From: CAYQMF01 sp964418595 | GTDB lineage: Bacteria > Planctomycetota > UBA1135 > UBA2386 | DNA length: 64,000 bases | Assembly: GCA_964418595.1 (NCBI GenBank) | Contig: CAYQMF010000003.1 | Span: forward strand, 1 to 64,000 | Direction of reading: 5' to 3' | Shown here: positions 35,112-44,360 of the stretch, piece after piece | Layout of the letters: every line of letters begins with the position of its first letter | How positions within the stretch are numbered: position 1 is the first letter of the stretch | Position numbers and translations under genes: made by a program | The notes under the pieces: generated by a model | Told to the model about the DNA's origin: nothing | Databases searched by the model: none | Seen by the model: the letters and a program-made list of their open reading frames with translations, nothing else

Positions 35112-37628
35112 GTGAGCGCACCCGGCGAGACGCTTCCTGGGCTGGCGGGCGCCGACGATCTCCCCGTCGGCCGCGAGTTCGGACCCTACGAGATCCTGCG
35201 TCAGCTCGGCCGGGGGGGGATGGGCATCGTGTACCTCGCCCGGCATCGCGAACTCGGGCGCCAGGTCGCCCTGAAGGTCCTCGCCGCGCACCACTCGACG
35301 AGCGACAAGGCGCTGGAGCGCTTCGAGCGCGAGATCCGCGCTGTGGCGCGTCTGCGTGATCCCGGCATCATCCCGATCTACGACGTGGGCCGCGTCGATG
35401 GCGTCCCGTACTTCACCATGGAGTACGTCGAAGGCGTCACCCTCCACGACGTGCTGCAGGCGCTCCGCACGCGGGGCGTCGCCGTCGATGCGCTCGCCGG
35501 ACGCGACCTGTTCGACTCGACCTTCGATGCACACGCGGTGGATCGGGTGGCGGCCTCCGTGCAGGGCTCCTGGCTGCACGCGGCGTGCTTCACGGTGGCC
35601 ACCATCGCCGATGCCCTGAGCCACGTGCACGCGCACGGCGTCATCCATCGCGACGTCAAGCCGAAGAACATCCTGCTGGCGCGCGACGGGCGCGTCCTCC
35701 TCTTCGACTTCGGGCTGGCCCGCGTCGAGGCGGAGGCCGCGATGACCGTGACCGGCGAGTTCCTGGGCACACCGTACTACGTGTCGCCGGAGCAGCTCGA
35801 TCCGCCGGAGACCGGCGTCGACGAGCGCGCCGACATCTACTCGTTGGGCGTGACCCTCTACGAGATGCTCACGCTGCAGGTGCCGTTCGACGGCGACAGC
35901 CCGCAGCAGATCTTCCGGCGCATCGGCACGCGGGCGGTGCGCTCGCCGCGGCGTCTCAATCCGACGGTACCTCGGGTCCTCGAGACCGTGTGCCTCGTGG
36001 CGATGGCGCGCGAGCGCAGCCGACGCTACCCGGGCGCCGCCGACTTCGCCGCCGACCTCCGGCGCTTCCTGGAGTTCAAGCCGGTGTTTGCGCGACCCGC
36101 GGGACCGTTGCAGCGGTTGGGTCTCTGGGCGCGACGCAAGCCGACCACGGCCGGGCTCATCGTGCTCACGCTCCTGCTCGCCGCGGTGCTGCTCGTGAAC
36201 TGGCGCCAGCGGGGCACCATCCTCGCCGAACGCCGCGCCCACGCGCTGGCGTCGTTCCAGACGGGGCAGCTCCTGGCGCAACAGGGGCGGTTCCGCGCCG
36301 CCCTCGCGGAGATCGATGCCGCGGCGGCGAGCGGCTACGACCCGGTCGCGGTCGAACTGCTGCGGATCGAGGCGCTCGAGGCCACCGGCATGCAGCGCGA
36401 AGCTCTCGCCGTGCTGAACCGGATGCCGCCGCGCAGCGAACTCGGCGCGCACCTCGCGGCCGTCCAGCTCCTGGAGGCGGACCTGGGCGCGGACCGGCTC
36501 CGCGACGCCGACGCCGGGCTGACGCTCGCGGCCCGGGCGATCGAGGCCGGCACGCTCTCGCCCGCGGACACGAGCTACGCGCGCGCGCTGCTGGCGACGG
36601 GCGCCGAGGACGCGCTGCGTGAACTGCGGCAGACCCTCTTCCATGCGCCGTTCCATCGCCGGGCGCGCGAGTCGCTGGTGCCGACGCTGCTGGGCCTCGG
36701 TCGCCACGCCGAGGCGGTGGAGTTTGCCCAGCATCTGCGCTCGTCCGCCGCGGAGGATCCGTATGCAAACCTGGCCGCTGCGGCCGCGCACGCGCTGCAG
36801 GGCGACCTGGCCACCGCCGGCGCGGACTTCGCGTTGATCGGCAGGTTGCTGGGGGAGAACGGCAAGGCATCCTTGGACGCGTGGGCCGGCGAACTCGCGG
36901 TGCTCGCGAACGCACCGGCGACCTTGCTCGCAGCCGTGCTGGCCGGACAGGAGAGCCTCGGGGACACCTCGATCGGCATCCTGCGGGCGGTGTCGTCGCT
37001 CGCGGCGGGCATCGAGTTCGACGACCAGGACGGCGTGCACCGCGTCATCCGGTTCCGTCTCCCGCCGGCCCTGGCCCGCGGCTACGCCGGCGTCGTGCAG
37101 GCGGTGACTGCTCGCCTTGGCGCTGCCGAGGTGGAGGCGCTTTCGGCGCGCGAGCACGAGTCGCTGCGCGTCCTCATCGACGACTCGCTCCAACGTCGAC
37201 CCGACGGTTTCCGCTTCTTCCTCCGCGCCGTCCTCGGCTTCCAGACCGCGGGGATCGAGCGCGTGGTGAGCGACCTCGACGCCGCGGCGACCACGCCGAG
37301 CATCGTGCGCATCGCGCGGGCGGCGAGCTTCCTGGGCGCCCAAGCCCGGGTGTTTGCGCTGCAGGCGGGGGACGCGGGACGCGATCGTGGGCCGGAGCGG
37401 CGCGCGCTGCGCGATCTGGTGCTCCGCATCCTGACCGACGGGGCAGTCGAGGAGGGGGGCTACCGCATCCTCCTCGAGGCGGCGCGCGCTGCGGAGGACG
37501 AAGACCTCGGGCTCGAGCTGGTCGCGAGGTGGCGCCGGCAGCAGCCGCAGGCCCAGCCCGCAGCGGAACTTGCGCCGTGGCTCGAGGCGGCCTTCCGCCG
37601 CCACGAAGCCTGGCTGCGCGGGCGCTGA
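35112..37628 (+). CDS. Membrane Ser/Thr protein kinase with TPR-like repeats
   Basis: An 838-residue PknB-like kinase. Kinase domain at about residues 28-320: glycine loop LGRGGMGIVYLA, ALKVL lysine, catalytic HRDVKPKNIL, FDFGLA and SPEQ in place of APE. A single membrane helix (about 335-358, TTAGLIVLTLLLAAVLLVNW) separates it from a 470-residue helical C-terminal part that looks like TPR-type repeats and is probably extracytoplasmic. Such kinases are abundant in Planctomycetota. GTG 35112 follows the pterin gene stop by four bases. Confidence 0.92.
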   Translation: MSAPGETLPGLAGADDLPVGREFGPYEILRQLGRGGMGIVYLARHRELGRQVALKVLAAHHSTSDKALERFEREIRAVARLRDPGIIPIYDVGRVDGVPYFTMEYVEGVTLHDVLQALRTRGVAVDALAGRDLFDSTFDAHAVDRVAASVQGSWLHAACFTVATIADALSHVHAHGVIHRDVKPKNILLARDGRVLLFDFGLARVEAEAAMTVTGEFLGTPYYVSPEQLDPPETGVDERADIYSLGVTLYEMLTLQVPFDGDSPQQIFRRIGTRAVRSPRRLNPTVPRVLETVCLVAMARERSRRYPGAADFAADLRRFLEFKPVFARPAGPLQRLGLWARRKPTTAGLIVLTLLLAAVLLVNWRQRGTILAERRAHALASFQTGQLLAQQGRFRAALAEIDAAAASGYDPVAVELLRIEALEATGMQREALAVLNRMPPRSELGAHLAAVQLLEADLGADRLRDADAGLTLAARAIEAGTLSPADTSYARALLATGAEDALRELRQTLFHAPFHRRARESLVPTLLGLGRHAEAVEFAQHLRSSAAEDPYANLAAAAAHALQGDLATAGADFALIGRLLGENGKASLDAWAGELAVLANAPATLLAAVLAGQESLGDTSIGILRAVSSLAAGIEFDDQDGVHRVIRFRLPPALARGYAGVVQAVTARLGAAEVEALSAREHESLRVLIDDSLQRRPDGFRFFLRAVLGFQTAGIERVVSDLDAAATTPSIVRIARAASFLGAQARVFALQAGDAGRDRGPERRALRDLVLRILTDGAVEEGGYRILLEAARAAEDEDLGLELVARWRRQQPQAQPAAELAPWLEAAFRRHEAWLRGR

Positions 37629-37955
37629 TCGAAGCCGATGCGGCTGCTGCGGAAATCCCATCCGCAGGACGGAACATCGGCTCGCGCGCGCTCCGTCTCA
37701 GTTCGCGGCAGGTGGTCAACGACCTGCCGCGTTCTCTGCAAATCACATCCTCCTGGTGGTTCAGGGCGAGCCGCGTCGACAAACCGAGGCTCGAAAGCGT
37801 GTGGACACCACATCCCAGAGGGGTCTTCGACGGGGTGCAACGCCCCCGCGCCGGACCGGCATCCGCCGGTCCAAACCTCGGTTGACCCGACGGTTCCTTC
37901 GCTTGCTATGGATCACCCAGCCGTGCGGGGTGCGAGCCGCACGGCTTCTCTCGGA
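37629..37955 (+). ncRNA. Candidate structured RNA (or highly structured 3' UTR) of the kinase gene
   Basis: The 426-bp non-coding stretch after the kinase is packed with exact helices. (1) AGCCGATG 37633-37640 pairs with 37675-37682, enclosing CTGCGGA 37647-37653 with 37661-37667. (2) 10-bp hairpin 37704-37713 with 37722-37731. (3) AACCGAGG 37782-37789 with 37876-37883, extended by CGTCG 37774-37778 with 37888-37892, enclosing three hairpins at 37800-37812, 37832-37846 and 37853-37872 (8 bp, four-base loop). (4) 10-bp hairpin 37919-37928 with 37937-37946. All precede the terminator at 37956-38000. No known RNA family was recognised; tmRNA and RNase P motifs are not met. GC content raises chance pairing, so this is a candidate. 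Confidence 0.45.
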
Positions 37956-38000
37956 GCGGGGCGCGCCGACCATGCCCGGTTGCGCCCCGCGTTTTTTTTT
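37956..38000 (+). terminator. Rho-independent terminator
   Basis: GCGGGGCGC (37956-37964) and GCGCCCCGC (37982-37990) form a perfect 9-bp stem with a 17-base loop, followed by G and a run of nine T (37992-38000). This is the clearest classical intrinsic terminator in the window and ends plus-strand transcription from the pterin/kinase operon and the structured stretch. Confidence 0.92.
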
Positions 38001-38005
38001 CGGCA

Positions 38006-38056
38006 GGTTGATTCGCGGAGTCGGTTGATTCGCGGAGTCGGTTGATTCGCGGAGTC
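38006..38056. repeat. Three 17-bp tandem repeats overlapping a stop codon
   Basis: GGTTGATTCGCGGAGTC is repeated exactly three times head to tail (38006-38022, 38023-38039, 38040-38056). The last two bases of copy three are part of the stop codon of the minus-strand flavoprotein gene (38055-38057). Copy number would alter only the 3' end of that transcript. Confidence 0.9.
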
Positions 38057-39392
38057 AGGCGAACGTCGGCCGCGCCGGCGCGCCGGACGCGGCGATCTCC
38101 CGCACGTGCCGGTGGACCTCCATCGCGCGCGCGATGCACTGGTCGCTGTTGTGGTAGTCGTAGCGGCCGAACCGACCGAAGGTGATGTAGCCGGACGCGT
38201 CGAACCACGCGCGCACGCGGCCCACACGTGCCGGGAACTCGAGGTTCTGGTCGATGTACGCGAAGCGGTGGTCGAGCCAGTCGGTCATCACCACCTGCGA
38301 GCGGTGGAACAGGCCGCAGCGCGCCAGGTTCGCCACCAGTTCGTCGATGTACGCCCGGTTCACCTCGAGGTCGCCGCGGTGCGTGACCTCCGCCATGAAC
38401 GAGGCGTGGCCCGGCGGCGCATTCTCCGGTGAGTAGTTGCTGAAGTAGGTCACGCGGTTGGCGTCGCCCTGGTCCGGGAACGGCAGGTAGATCCACGACA
38501 GTGGCGCGATCGGGGCGTCGACCTTGACGCCGATGATCACGTTGAGGAGCGAGATCGGTTGCAGCGCGCGGATGTCGGCGCGGATGGCCGCGGGGATGTC
38601 GGCGATGTGCGGCTCGATCAGCGGCAGCGGTACCGTGTTGACGACGAGGTCGAAGTCCTCGCCATCGACGGCGAAGCGCGAGCCGACCTTCGCGATGCGT
38701 TCGGCGGTGGTGCCGGTGCGCAGGGTGAAGCCGCCGCCGTGGACGGTGCCCCGCACGAGCGCCTCGAAGCCGCCGCGGCGCGGGAACCAGAACACCGACT
38801 GGTGGGTGTAGCCGTCGGTGTCCATGCCCACGGCGGAGCTGATCACGTCGCGCAGCGGCGCCTCCGGCACGCGCCCCGCGACCCACGCCGACGTCATGGT
38901 GGCGAGGTCGCAGTTCCAGATCTTCTCGTTGTAGGGGACCATGAAGTGGCGCGCGAAACCGTCGCCCATGCGCCATTGGATCCAGTCCTTGAAGTTCGGC
39001 GGCGTCGGCTCGCCCTTCTGGCGCCGGACGTACGCCTCGACGTAGCCCGTCATGCAGTCGACGATGGCGTCCTTGGTGAGGTGGCCGACGCCGTTCTCGA
39101 ACGGATACGGGACGAACCGGTCGTGCCAGAGGATGCGGGTCTGGCGCTGGATCTCGCACAGGTCGGTGACCGCGCGCGTGCGCGCCTGCTGCCACGCCAG
39201 CACGTCCTTGTTCTTGCTGAACACGATGTGGCCGCCCGCCTCGTCCCAGGTGAAGCCGTCGGTCACCTTGGTGCGACACAGGCCGCCGGGGCGCGCCGCC
39301 TTCTCCAGGCACACGACGTCGTGGCCATCGGCGGCGAGCAGGCGGGCGAGGGTGGTGCCGGAGATTCCGGCGCCGAGGATGCAGATCTTCAA
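38055..39392 (-). CDS. FAD-dependent UDP-galactopyranose-mutase-like protein
   Basis: A 445-residue flavoprotein with an N-terminal dinucleotide motif (KICILGAGISGTTLARLL) and the LEKAARPGGLCRT / GGHIVFSKN segments typical of the amine-oxidase / UDP-galactopyranose mutase / protoporphyrinogen oxidase superfamily. The middle VPYNEKIWNCDLATMTSAW and C-terminal SGYITFGRFGRYDYHNSDQ resemble UDP-galactopyranose-mutase-like proteins linked with polysaccharide synthesis. No glycosyltransferase is adjacent, so the substrate is open. The 298-bp gap upstream holds a 7-bp hairpin (39541-39557) and no evident gene. Confidence 0.8.
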   Translation of the reverse strand: MKICILGAGISGTTLARLLAADGHDVVCLEKAARPGGLCRTKVTDGFTWDEAGGHIVFSKNKDVLAWQQARTRAVTDLCEIQRQTRILWHDRFVPYPFENGVGHLTKDAIVDCMTGYVEAYVRRQKGEPTPPNFKDWIQWRMGDGFARHFMVPYNEKIWNCDLATMTSAWVAGRVPEAPLRDVISSAVGMDTDGYTHQSVFWFPRRGGFEALVRGTVHGGGFTLRTGTTAERIAKVGSRFAVDGEDFDLVVNTVPLPLIEPHIADIPAAIRADIRALQPISLLNVIIGVKVDAPIAPLSWIYLPFPDQGDANRVTYFSNYSPENAPPGHASFMAEVTHRGDLEVNRAYIDELVANLARCGLFHRSQVVMTDWLDHRFAYIDQNLEFPARVGRVRAWFDASGYITFGRFGRYDYHNSDQCIARAMEVHRHVREIAASGAPARPTFA

Positions 39393-39690
39393 ACGGGGCT
39401 CCGCAGCGGGTCGGACAAGGGTTCGGTAGCTCAGCAGGTGATCGGCTTCGATGCGAGGACAGGCTGAGAGAACACGCTGCGTCCGACCCTATGATCCCCG
39501 CCCCCATCGCGGCTGGCGGCCGCAACCCTTCGGGTTGGATGCGTCGCTGCGCGACGCCGGAAGGGGCCGCCGGCGATCGCTATCGTCGGGGCTTCCAGGG
39601 CCGCTCGGGTGTGGCGAATACCACGGGAGCCGCGAAATCGAGATCTCGCCAGTTTGCGCGCGCCGCGACAATCCGCGACCCTTGCAGCCC

Positions 39691-40887
39691 ATGACCGAGC
39701 CGCTGGACCCACGCCGCGAACGCATCGCCGTGCTCGCTCTCACCAGCGGCGCATTCGCCATGGCACTGAACACTCAGGTCATGGCGGCGCTCCTGCCGTT
39801 CCTCGAGCCCGCGCTCGCGCCCGACAAGGCGGCGAAGGGGCAGCTCGTCGCGGCGGCGGGGTTCGCGGGGGCCCTCGGCGCGCTGCTGCTCGGTCCGTTC
39901 GTGGATCGGGCCGGGCGGCGGCTGCCGCTGGCGGTCGGGCTCGCGGTCTTCGCGGTGGCGAGCGCGCTGCACGCGTTCGCCACCGACGCGACCACCTTGC
40001 TGGCGCTGCGCGCGCTCGCCGGGTTCAGCGTCGGCGTGGCCTACACCGGCGCCTCGGCGGCGGTCGCGGACCTGGTGCCCTACTCGCGGCGCGGGGCGGC
40101 GATGGGAGTGTTCACGGCGGGGATCTTCCTCGCCACGCCCGTCGGCCTGCCGCTCGCCAACCTGTGGGCGTCGGCCGGACACTGGCGGTGGATCTTCGTC
40201 GCGCAGGCGATCTTCGGCCTCGGGGCCATGGTCGCGTGCATGCGCGTGCTGCCGCCGGGGCTCGGCGTCGCGGGCGTGCGCACGTCGCTGGTCGGCGTGG
40301 TGCGCCGGCCGATGGTGGTGCCGCTGCTGCTCGCCATCGCGCTCGCCACCGGCAGCTTCTTCGCCTTCGTGCAGTTCGCTGGCGAGTGGCTGCACGACAC
40401 CGGGATCGTGCCGCGTGGGCAGCAGGCATGGATGTGGATCACGCTCGGGCTGTGCTCGGCCCTCGGCAGCATCGCGCTCGGCCGGCTGGTGGATCGCGTC
40501 GGCAAGCGTACCTTCGTGCTGGTCTCGACCGCCGCACTCGCTCTCCTGCTCGGACTCATGATGCGCGTCGAGAGCCTGGGCCTGCTCCTTTGCGTGGGCT
40601 TGCCGATGACGCTCGTCGCGGCCGCGCGCACCGCCGCGTTCCAGACCCTGTCGTCGGAGATCGTGCCGTCGGCCATGCGCGGCAGCCTGATGGGCCTGCG
40701 CGGCGCGGCGGTGCAGGGTGGTCAGGGCGTGTTCCTCGCGGTCGGTGGCGAGGTGTACGCGGCGCATGGCTTCGATACCTTCCTGTGGCTGACGGTGGGG
40801 GGCGTGGCGGCGTCGTACGTGCTCATCCGGATGTTCGTGCGCGACGAAGAAGGCGAGGTCTCGGCCTCCGTGGAGGTGGGCAGGTGA
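39691..40887 (+). CDS. MFS transporter
   Basis: A 398-residue major facilitator with 12 predicted helices. The cytoplasmic loop 2-3 motif is GPFVDRAGRRLPLAVGL (motif A-like), repeated in the second half as GRLVDRVGKRTFVLV; helix 5 region GVFTAGIFLATPVGLPLANL resembles motif C of DHA1-type drug/proton antiporters. Substrate cannot be told. It heads a run of same-strand genes; its stop overlaps the start of the zincin gene (GTGA). Confidence 0.85.
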   Translation: MTEPLDPRRERIAVLALTSGAFAMALNTQVMAALLPFLEPALAPDKAAKGQLVAAAGFAGALGALLLGPFVDRAGRRLPLAVGLAVFAVASALHAFATDATTLLALRALAGFSVGVAYTGASAAVADLVPYSRRGAAMGVFTAGIFLATPVGLPLANLWASAGHWRWIFVAQAIFGLGAMVACMRVLPPGLGVAGVRTSLVGVVRRPMVVPLLLAIALATGSFFAFVQFAGEWLHDTGIVPRGQQAWMWITLGLCSALGSIALGRLVDRVGKRTFVLVSTAALALLLGLMMRVESLGLLLCVGLPMTLVAAARTAAFQTLSSEIVPSAMRGSLMGLRGAAVQGGQGVFLAVGGEVYAAHGFDTFLWLTVGGVAASYVLIRMFVRDEEGEVSASVEVGR

Positions 40888-41693
40888 TCACGTTGCACGG
40901 TGACATGTTCGAAGAGGCTCGCGACGAGCTGCAGGAAGGCCACCTCGACGACGCGGCGGAACTCGCGCGGCGAGGGCTCGAGGCGTGGAAGCGATCAGGT
41001 GCGCCGCGGGTTGCGTCGGCGCCAGGCCACTACGTGCTCGCGGCGGTGGCGTTCGACAAGGAGGAACTGGAGGACGCCGCACGCCACGTCGCGCGGGCGC
41101 GCGCTGCCGACCCGGCGCTCGGTGAAGCCGCGCACCTCGATGCCTCCATCCGGATCGACCTCGGTGATCTCGACGGTGCAGCGACGGCACTCGAGACGTG
41201 CACCGAGCGCCCGGTGCAGGGCGACATCGTCTATCTCGCGGCGGTCGTCGCCGAACTGCGCGGGCGCTTTGCGGAGGCGGAAGAGGGATACCGCGCCGCC
41301 GCGGCCCTCGACGCAGACGCGTATCCCCTGCCGGTGCGGATCAGCGACGCGGAGTTGCAGGCGCTCGTGGCATCGACGATCGAGGACATGCCCACGGACG
41401 TCGTCGCCACCTTCCGCAACCTCACCATCGACGTCCACGAGGTGCCCGACCCGGTTCTCCACCGCGACATCCATCCCGAGACCCTGGGTCTCTACGCGGG
41501 CACGCCGGTGGGTGACGCAGACGCCCTGCCGGTCGGCCTTCCCGATCGCATCTACCTCTTCAAGCGCAACATCGAGCGCATCGCCCAGGACCGCGACGAA
41601 CTGCTCGAGCAACTCCGCATCACCCTGCTGCACGAACTCGGCCATCACCTCGGCTGGGACGAGGACGACCTCGAGGAACGCGGGCTCGCGTGA
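40884..41693 (+). CDS. TPR-containing zincin-like metallopeptidase (DUF1025 type)
   Basis: A 269-residue protein. Residues 1-140 carry TPR-like helical repeats; residues 150-265 form a DUF1025-type (metallopeptidase family 3) zincin domain with HELGHHLGWDEDDLEERG, in which HELGH supplies the two zinc His and the catalytic Glu and the later Asp/Glu pair the third ligand region. GTG 40884 overlaps the MFS stop by four bases and has GGAGGT six bases upstream. Stand-alone zincin domains of this type are common and mostly uncharacterised. Confidence 0.85.
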   Translation: MITLHGDMFEEARDELQEGHLDDAAELARRGLEAWKRSGAPRVASAPGHYVLAAVAFDKEELEDAARHVARARAADPALGEAAHLDASIRIDLGDLDGAATALETCTERPVQGDIVYLAAVVAELRGRFAEAEEGYRAAAALDADAYPLPVRISDAELQALVASTIEDMPTDVVATFRNLTIDVHEVPDPVLHRDIHPETLGLYAGTPVGDADALPVGLPDRIYLFKRNIERIAQDRDELLEQLRITLLHELGHHLGWDEDDLEERGLA

Positions 41694-42352
41694 GCGCCGT
41701 GCCGGGCAGCGCGAAGCGCAGTGAAGGTGGGCCGCGCGCGTGGTTGCTCCCGGCCTGTGGGGTGATCTGCGTCGCGCTGGCGATCTGGTCGTTCGCCGGC
41801 GCCGGCGACAAGGCGACCTGGGCGTTCGAGGTGCTGCCGCTGAGCGCAGTGCTGGTCGTGTTCGTCGTGCGCACACGGTGGTTCCGCTTCAGCGATCTCG
41901 CGTACGTGCTGCTCACGTGGTTCTTCCTCATCCAGAGCCTGGGCGGTCGCTACACCTTCGCGGAGGTGCCGTTCCCGCAAGCGGTGACGGACCTGCTGGG
42001 CCTCGCCCGCAACCCGGCCGATCGGATCGGTCACTTCTTCCAGGGCTTCGTGCCGGCGATCCTGCTGCGCGAGTGGCTCCTGCGCCGGCGGTCGATGCGG
42101 CCGGGCGGGACCGTGTTCTGGCTCGTCACCGGGTGCTGCCTCGCCTTCAGTGCGGCCTACGAGCTGCTCGAGATGGCGGTGGTCCTGTGCTTCTACCCGG
42201 CGGCGGGCCCCGAGTGGCTCGGCATGCAGGGCGACCCGTGGGACGCGCAGTGGGACATGACCACGGCGTTGGCCGGGGCGATCCTCGCGCAGGTGCTGTT
42301 GCGGCGAATGCACGACCGTGGCATTGCGAGGATGGAGCAGGCCCAACGCTGA
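41690..42352 (+). CDS. DUF2238/YjdF-family membrane protein
   Basis: A 220-residue integral membrane protein with six predicted helices. The motif DRIGHFFQGFVPAILLREWLLRR and AAYELLEM are typical of the DUF2238 (YjdF) family, whose molecular role is unknown. The GTG start overlaps the zincin stop (GTGA), so expression is coupled. Confidence 0.85.
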   Translation: MSAVPGSAKRSEGGPRAWLLPACGVICVALAIWSFAGAGDKATWAFEVLPLSAVLVVFVVRTRWFRFSDLAYVLLTWFFLIQSLGGRYTFAEVPFPQAVTDLLGLARNPADRIGHFFQGFVPAILLREWLLRRRSMRPGGTVFWLVTGCCLAFSAAYELLEMAVVLCFYPAAGPEWLGMQGDPWDAQWDMTTALAGAILAQVLLRRMHDRGIARMEQAQR

Positions 42353-42419
42353 CCGGATCCGCCGCCGGAGCACGGGTCGCGTTCGTGCCGCGGTCGTGAG
42401 ACACTCGCGCGCGCCCCAC

Positions 42420-43136
42420 ATGTCGAACCTGCTGCCCGAGACGTCGCGGCCCGAACAGGTCGTCTACGCCGTCTGCCGGCCGGTGCACTTCGTCACCATG
42501 GCGACGGCGCTGCCGGTCGGGTATCTGGCGCTGCAGAGCGCCGGGGTGTCCGGCGTGCCCGTGTGGTTGCTGTGGTTGGCGTGGCTCGGCGCCGCGTTCT
42601 GGGCGCTGGCGTACTTCGGCCTGCACAGCTTCTCCTATCCCACTCGCGCGCTCGAGGCGCTGTTCACGACGGGTTCACCGCTGCTCAACCTGTGGCTCGC
42701 CGGCTCGGAGTCGTTCGTCGAGGGCGCGCTGTCGGTGGTGCAAGCCTCGATGGTCGCGTCATGCGTGGGTTTCGTGGTCGTGCTCGTGATCCTGCGCGTG
42801 CCGGCGCTGCGCGAACAGCACCTGGCGACGGCGCCGCCCTGGGCCGGCAAGCTGCTGCTGGGCCTGCTGGTGCCGATGCTGTTCGTGGCCTGGGTGTTCG
42901 GCGCGTTCACGTTCGGCGGCTGGCCACGCGACACATGGTCGACGCTCGGCGCATTCGGGTTCCTGAACCAGGTCGGCTCCGAACTGCGCGTGCTGTACGC
43001 GGGCAGCGTGTTTGCCGGTCCGATCGATCAGGGATCCGAGCGCTCGAGGCTGCACCAGGCATGGGGTCCGCTCGTGGCGATCTGCATGCTGGGTTCGGTG
43101 ACGGCGTTCCTCGGGATCGCGATGTGGTACTCGTGA
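42420..43136 (+). CDS. Polytopic membrane protein of unknown function
   Basis: A 238-residue protein with about six membrane segments (first near residues 24-42, last near 215-236) and short loops. No family was recognised. ATG 42420 is the first Met before the first helix. It follows the DUF2238 gene by 67 bases and precedes the epimerase by 18, so probably the same transcript. Confidence 0.6.
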   Translation: MSNLLPETSRPEQVVYAVCRPVHFVTMATALPVGYLALQSAGVSGVPVWLLWLAWLGAAFWALAYFGLHSFSYPTRALEALFTTGSPLLNLWLAGSESFVEGALSVVQASMVASCVGFVVVLVILRVPALREQHLATAPPWAGKLLLGLLVPMLFVAWVFGAFTFGGWPRDTWSTLGAFGFLNQVGSELRVLYAGSVFAGPIDQGSERSRLHQAWGPLVAICMLGSVTAFLGIAMWYS

Positions 43137-43154
43137 GGCACGTCGACGCGCGGC

Positions 43155-44282
43155 ATGCTTAGGGGCGTGTCGAACCTCCGCTGTCCCGGTCTCCTCGTCG
43201 CGATCGCGCTGACGCTCGTCGCCTGCCAGTCGATGCCCATGTCCCTCGAACAGTCGTTCGGAACGACGTCGCGTGGCGAGCCCGCCCGGCTCTTCGTCCT
43301 GCGCAACGCGCACGGCATCACCGCGCGCCTCACCGACTACGGCGCGACCCTGGTCGGCCTGTCGCTCCCCGATCGCGCCGGCATCTTCGAGGATGTCCTG
43401 CTCGGCTTCGACGACGTGTCGGGCTACGAGTCGGACGCCAACCAGTACTTCGGCTGCACCACCGGCCGCGTCGCCAACCGCATCGCCAAGGGACGGTTCA
43501 AGCTGGGGGCGCGGACGTACAGCGTGGCGACCAACAACGGACCCAACCATCTGCACGGCGGTGGGCCGCGCGCGTTGTCGCGCGTGATGTGGCAGGCGGA
43601 ACGGCTCGACCCACAGGCCCTGCGCTTCACGTACGTGAGTCCCGACGGCGAGGAAGGCTATCCCGGCGCGCTCACCATCGCGGTGACGTTCAGCCTCACC
43701 GACGACGACGAGCTGACGATCGAGTACGAGGCGACGACCGATGCCGCAACGCCCGTCAATCTCACCAACCATGCGTACTGGAACCTCGCAGGGCACGGCT
43801 CGCCGACCGTCCTCGACCACGAACTCGTGTTGATGGCCGATCAGTACACACCCACCGACGACACCTTGATCCCCACCGGCGAACTGGCCAGCGTCGGGGA
43901 CACCGCCTTCGACTTCCGCACGGCAAAGACCATCCGCCGCGATCTCGGCCGCGTCGCCGACACCGCGGCGGGAGGCTTCGACCACAACTTCGTCCTGCGC
44001 GGCGAGGCGGGGAAGCTGCGCCTCGCGGCCGCACTGCGCGACCCGGCATCCGGGCGCACGCTGCAGATCCTCACCACCGAGCCGGGGATCCAGTTCTACT
44101 CCGGCAACTTCCTGCACGGGCAGATCGGCAAGCAGGGCCGCCTCTACGAGCACCGCTCGGCGTGCTGCCTGGAGACGCAGCACTTCCCCGACTCCGTGAA
44201 CCAACCCGCCTTCCCGTCGGTGATCCTGAAGCCGGGCGAGACCTACCGCCACAAGACGGTGCATCGGTTCACCGTGCGCTGA
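43155..44282 (+). CDS. Exported aldose 1-epimerase
   Basis: A 375-residue GalM-family mutarotase interconverting alpha and beta anomers of sugars. Landmarks: YGATLVGLSLPDR, TTGRVANRIAKGRF, NHLHGGGP (catalytic His region), LTNHAYWNLAGHG (second His) and ETQHFPDSVNQPAFP with the general-base Glu. Unlike cytosolic GalM it has a lipobox (LTLVACQS, Cys near residue 24), so it should be a lipoprotein outside the inner membrane, working on imported or extracellular sugars. The gene name galM is not assigned because of this location. Confidence 0.9.
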   Translation: MLRGVSNLRCPGLLVAIALTLVACQSMPMSLEQSFGTTSRGEPARLFVLRNAHGITARLTDYGATLVGLSLPDRAGIFEDVLLGFDDVSGYESDANQYFGCTTGRVANRIAKGRFKLGARTYSVATNNGPNHLHGGGPRALSRVMWQAERLDPQALRFTYVSPDGEEGYPGALTIAVTFSLTDDDELTIEYEATTDAATPVNLTNHAYWNLAGHGSPTVLDHELVLMADQYTPTDDTLIPTGELASVGDTAFDFRTAKTIRRDLGRVADTAAGGFDHNFVLRGEAGKLRLAAALRDPASGRTLQILTTEPGIQFYSGNFLHGQIGKQGRLYEHRSACCLETQHFPDSVNQPAFPSVILKPGETYRHKTVHRFTVR

Positions 44283-44360
44283 TCGGCCGAGCGTGGCCCT
44301 GGGCAACCCGGCGGGGCTCCGGTACCCTGCCGCCCTCCCCGCCGCCCCGCCGCGCTCGCC

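Noticed and set aside
37820..37845. GGGGTCTTCGACGGGG resembles the 5' end of tmRNA.
   Set aside because: A tmRNA would need about 350 further bases with a tag reading frame and a 3' T-arm/CCA end. The terminator lies only about 120 bases downstream and the next gene follows.
37919..37946. Hairpin AGCCGTGCGG/CCGCACGGCT resembles group II intron domain V.
   Set aside because: It lacks the two-base bulge and the GNRA loop of domain V and no intron-encoded reverse transcriptase or other domains are present.
38006..38056. Direct repeats that might be a CRISPR array.
   Set aside because: The three 17-bp copies abut with no spacers and there are no cas genes.
39415..39490. A tRNA-like stretch (GGTAGCTCAGCAGGTGATC resembles a D-arm).
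   Set aside because: No matching acceptor stem, anticodon arm or T-arm (GGTTCGAATCC) follows at the required distances, so it is not a tRNA.
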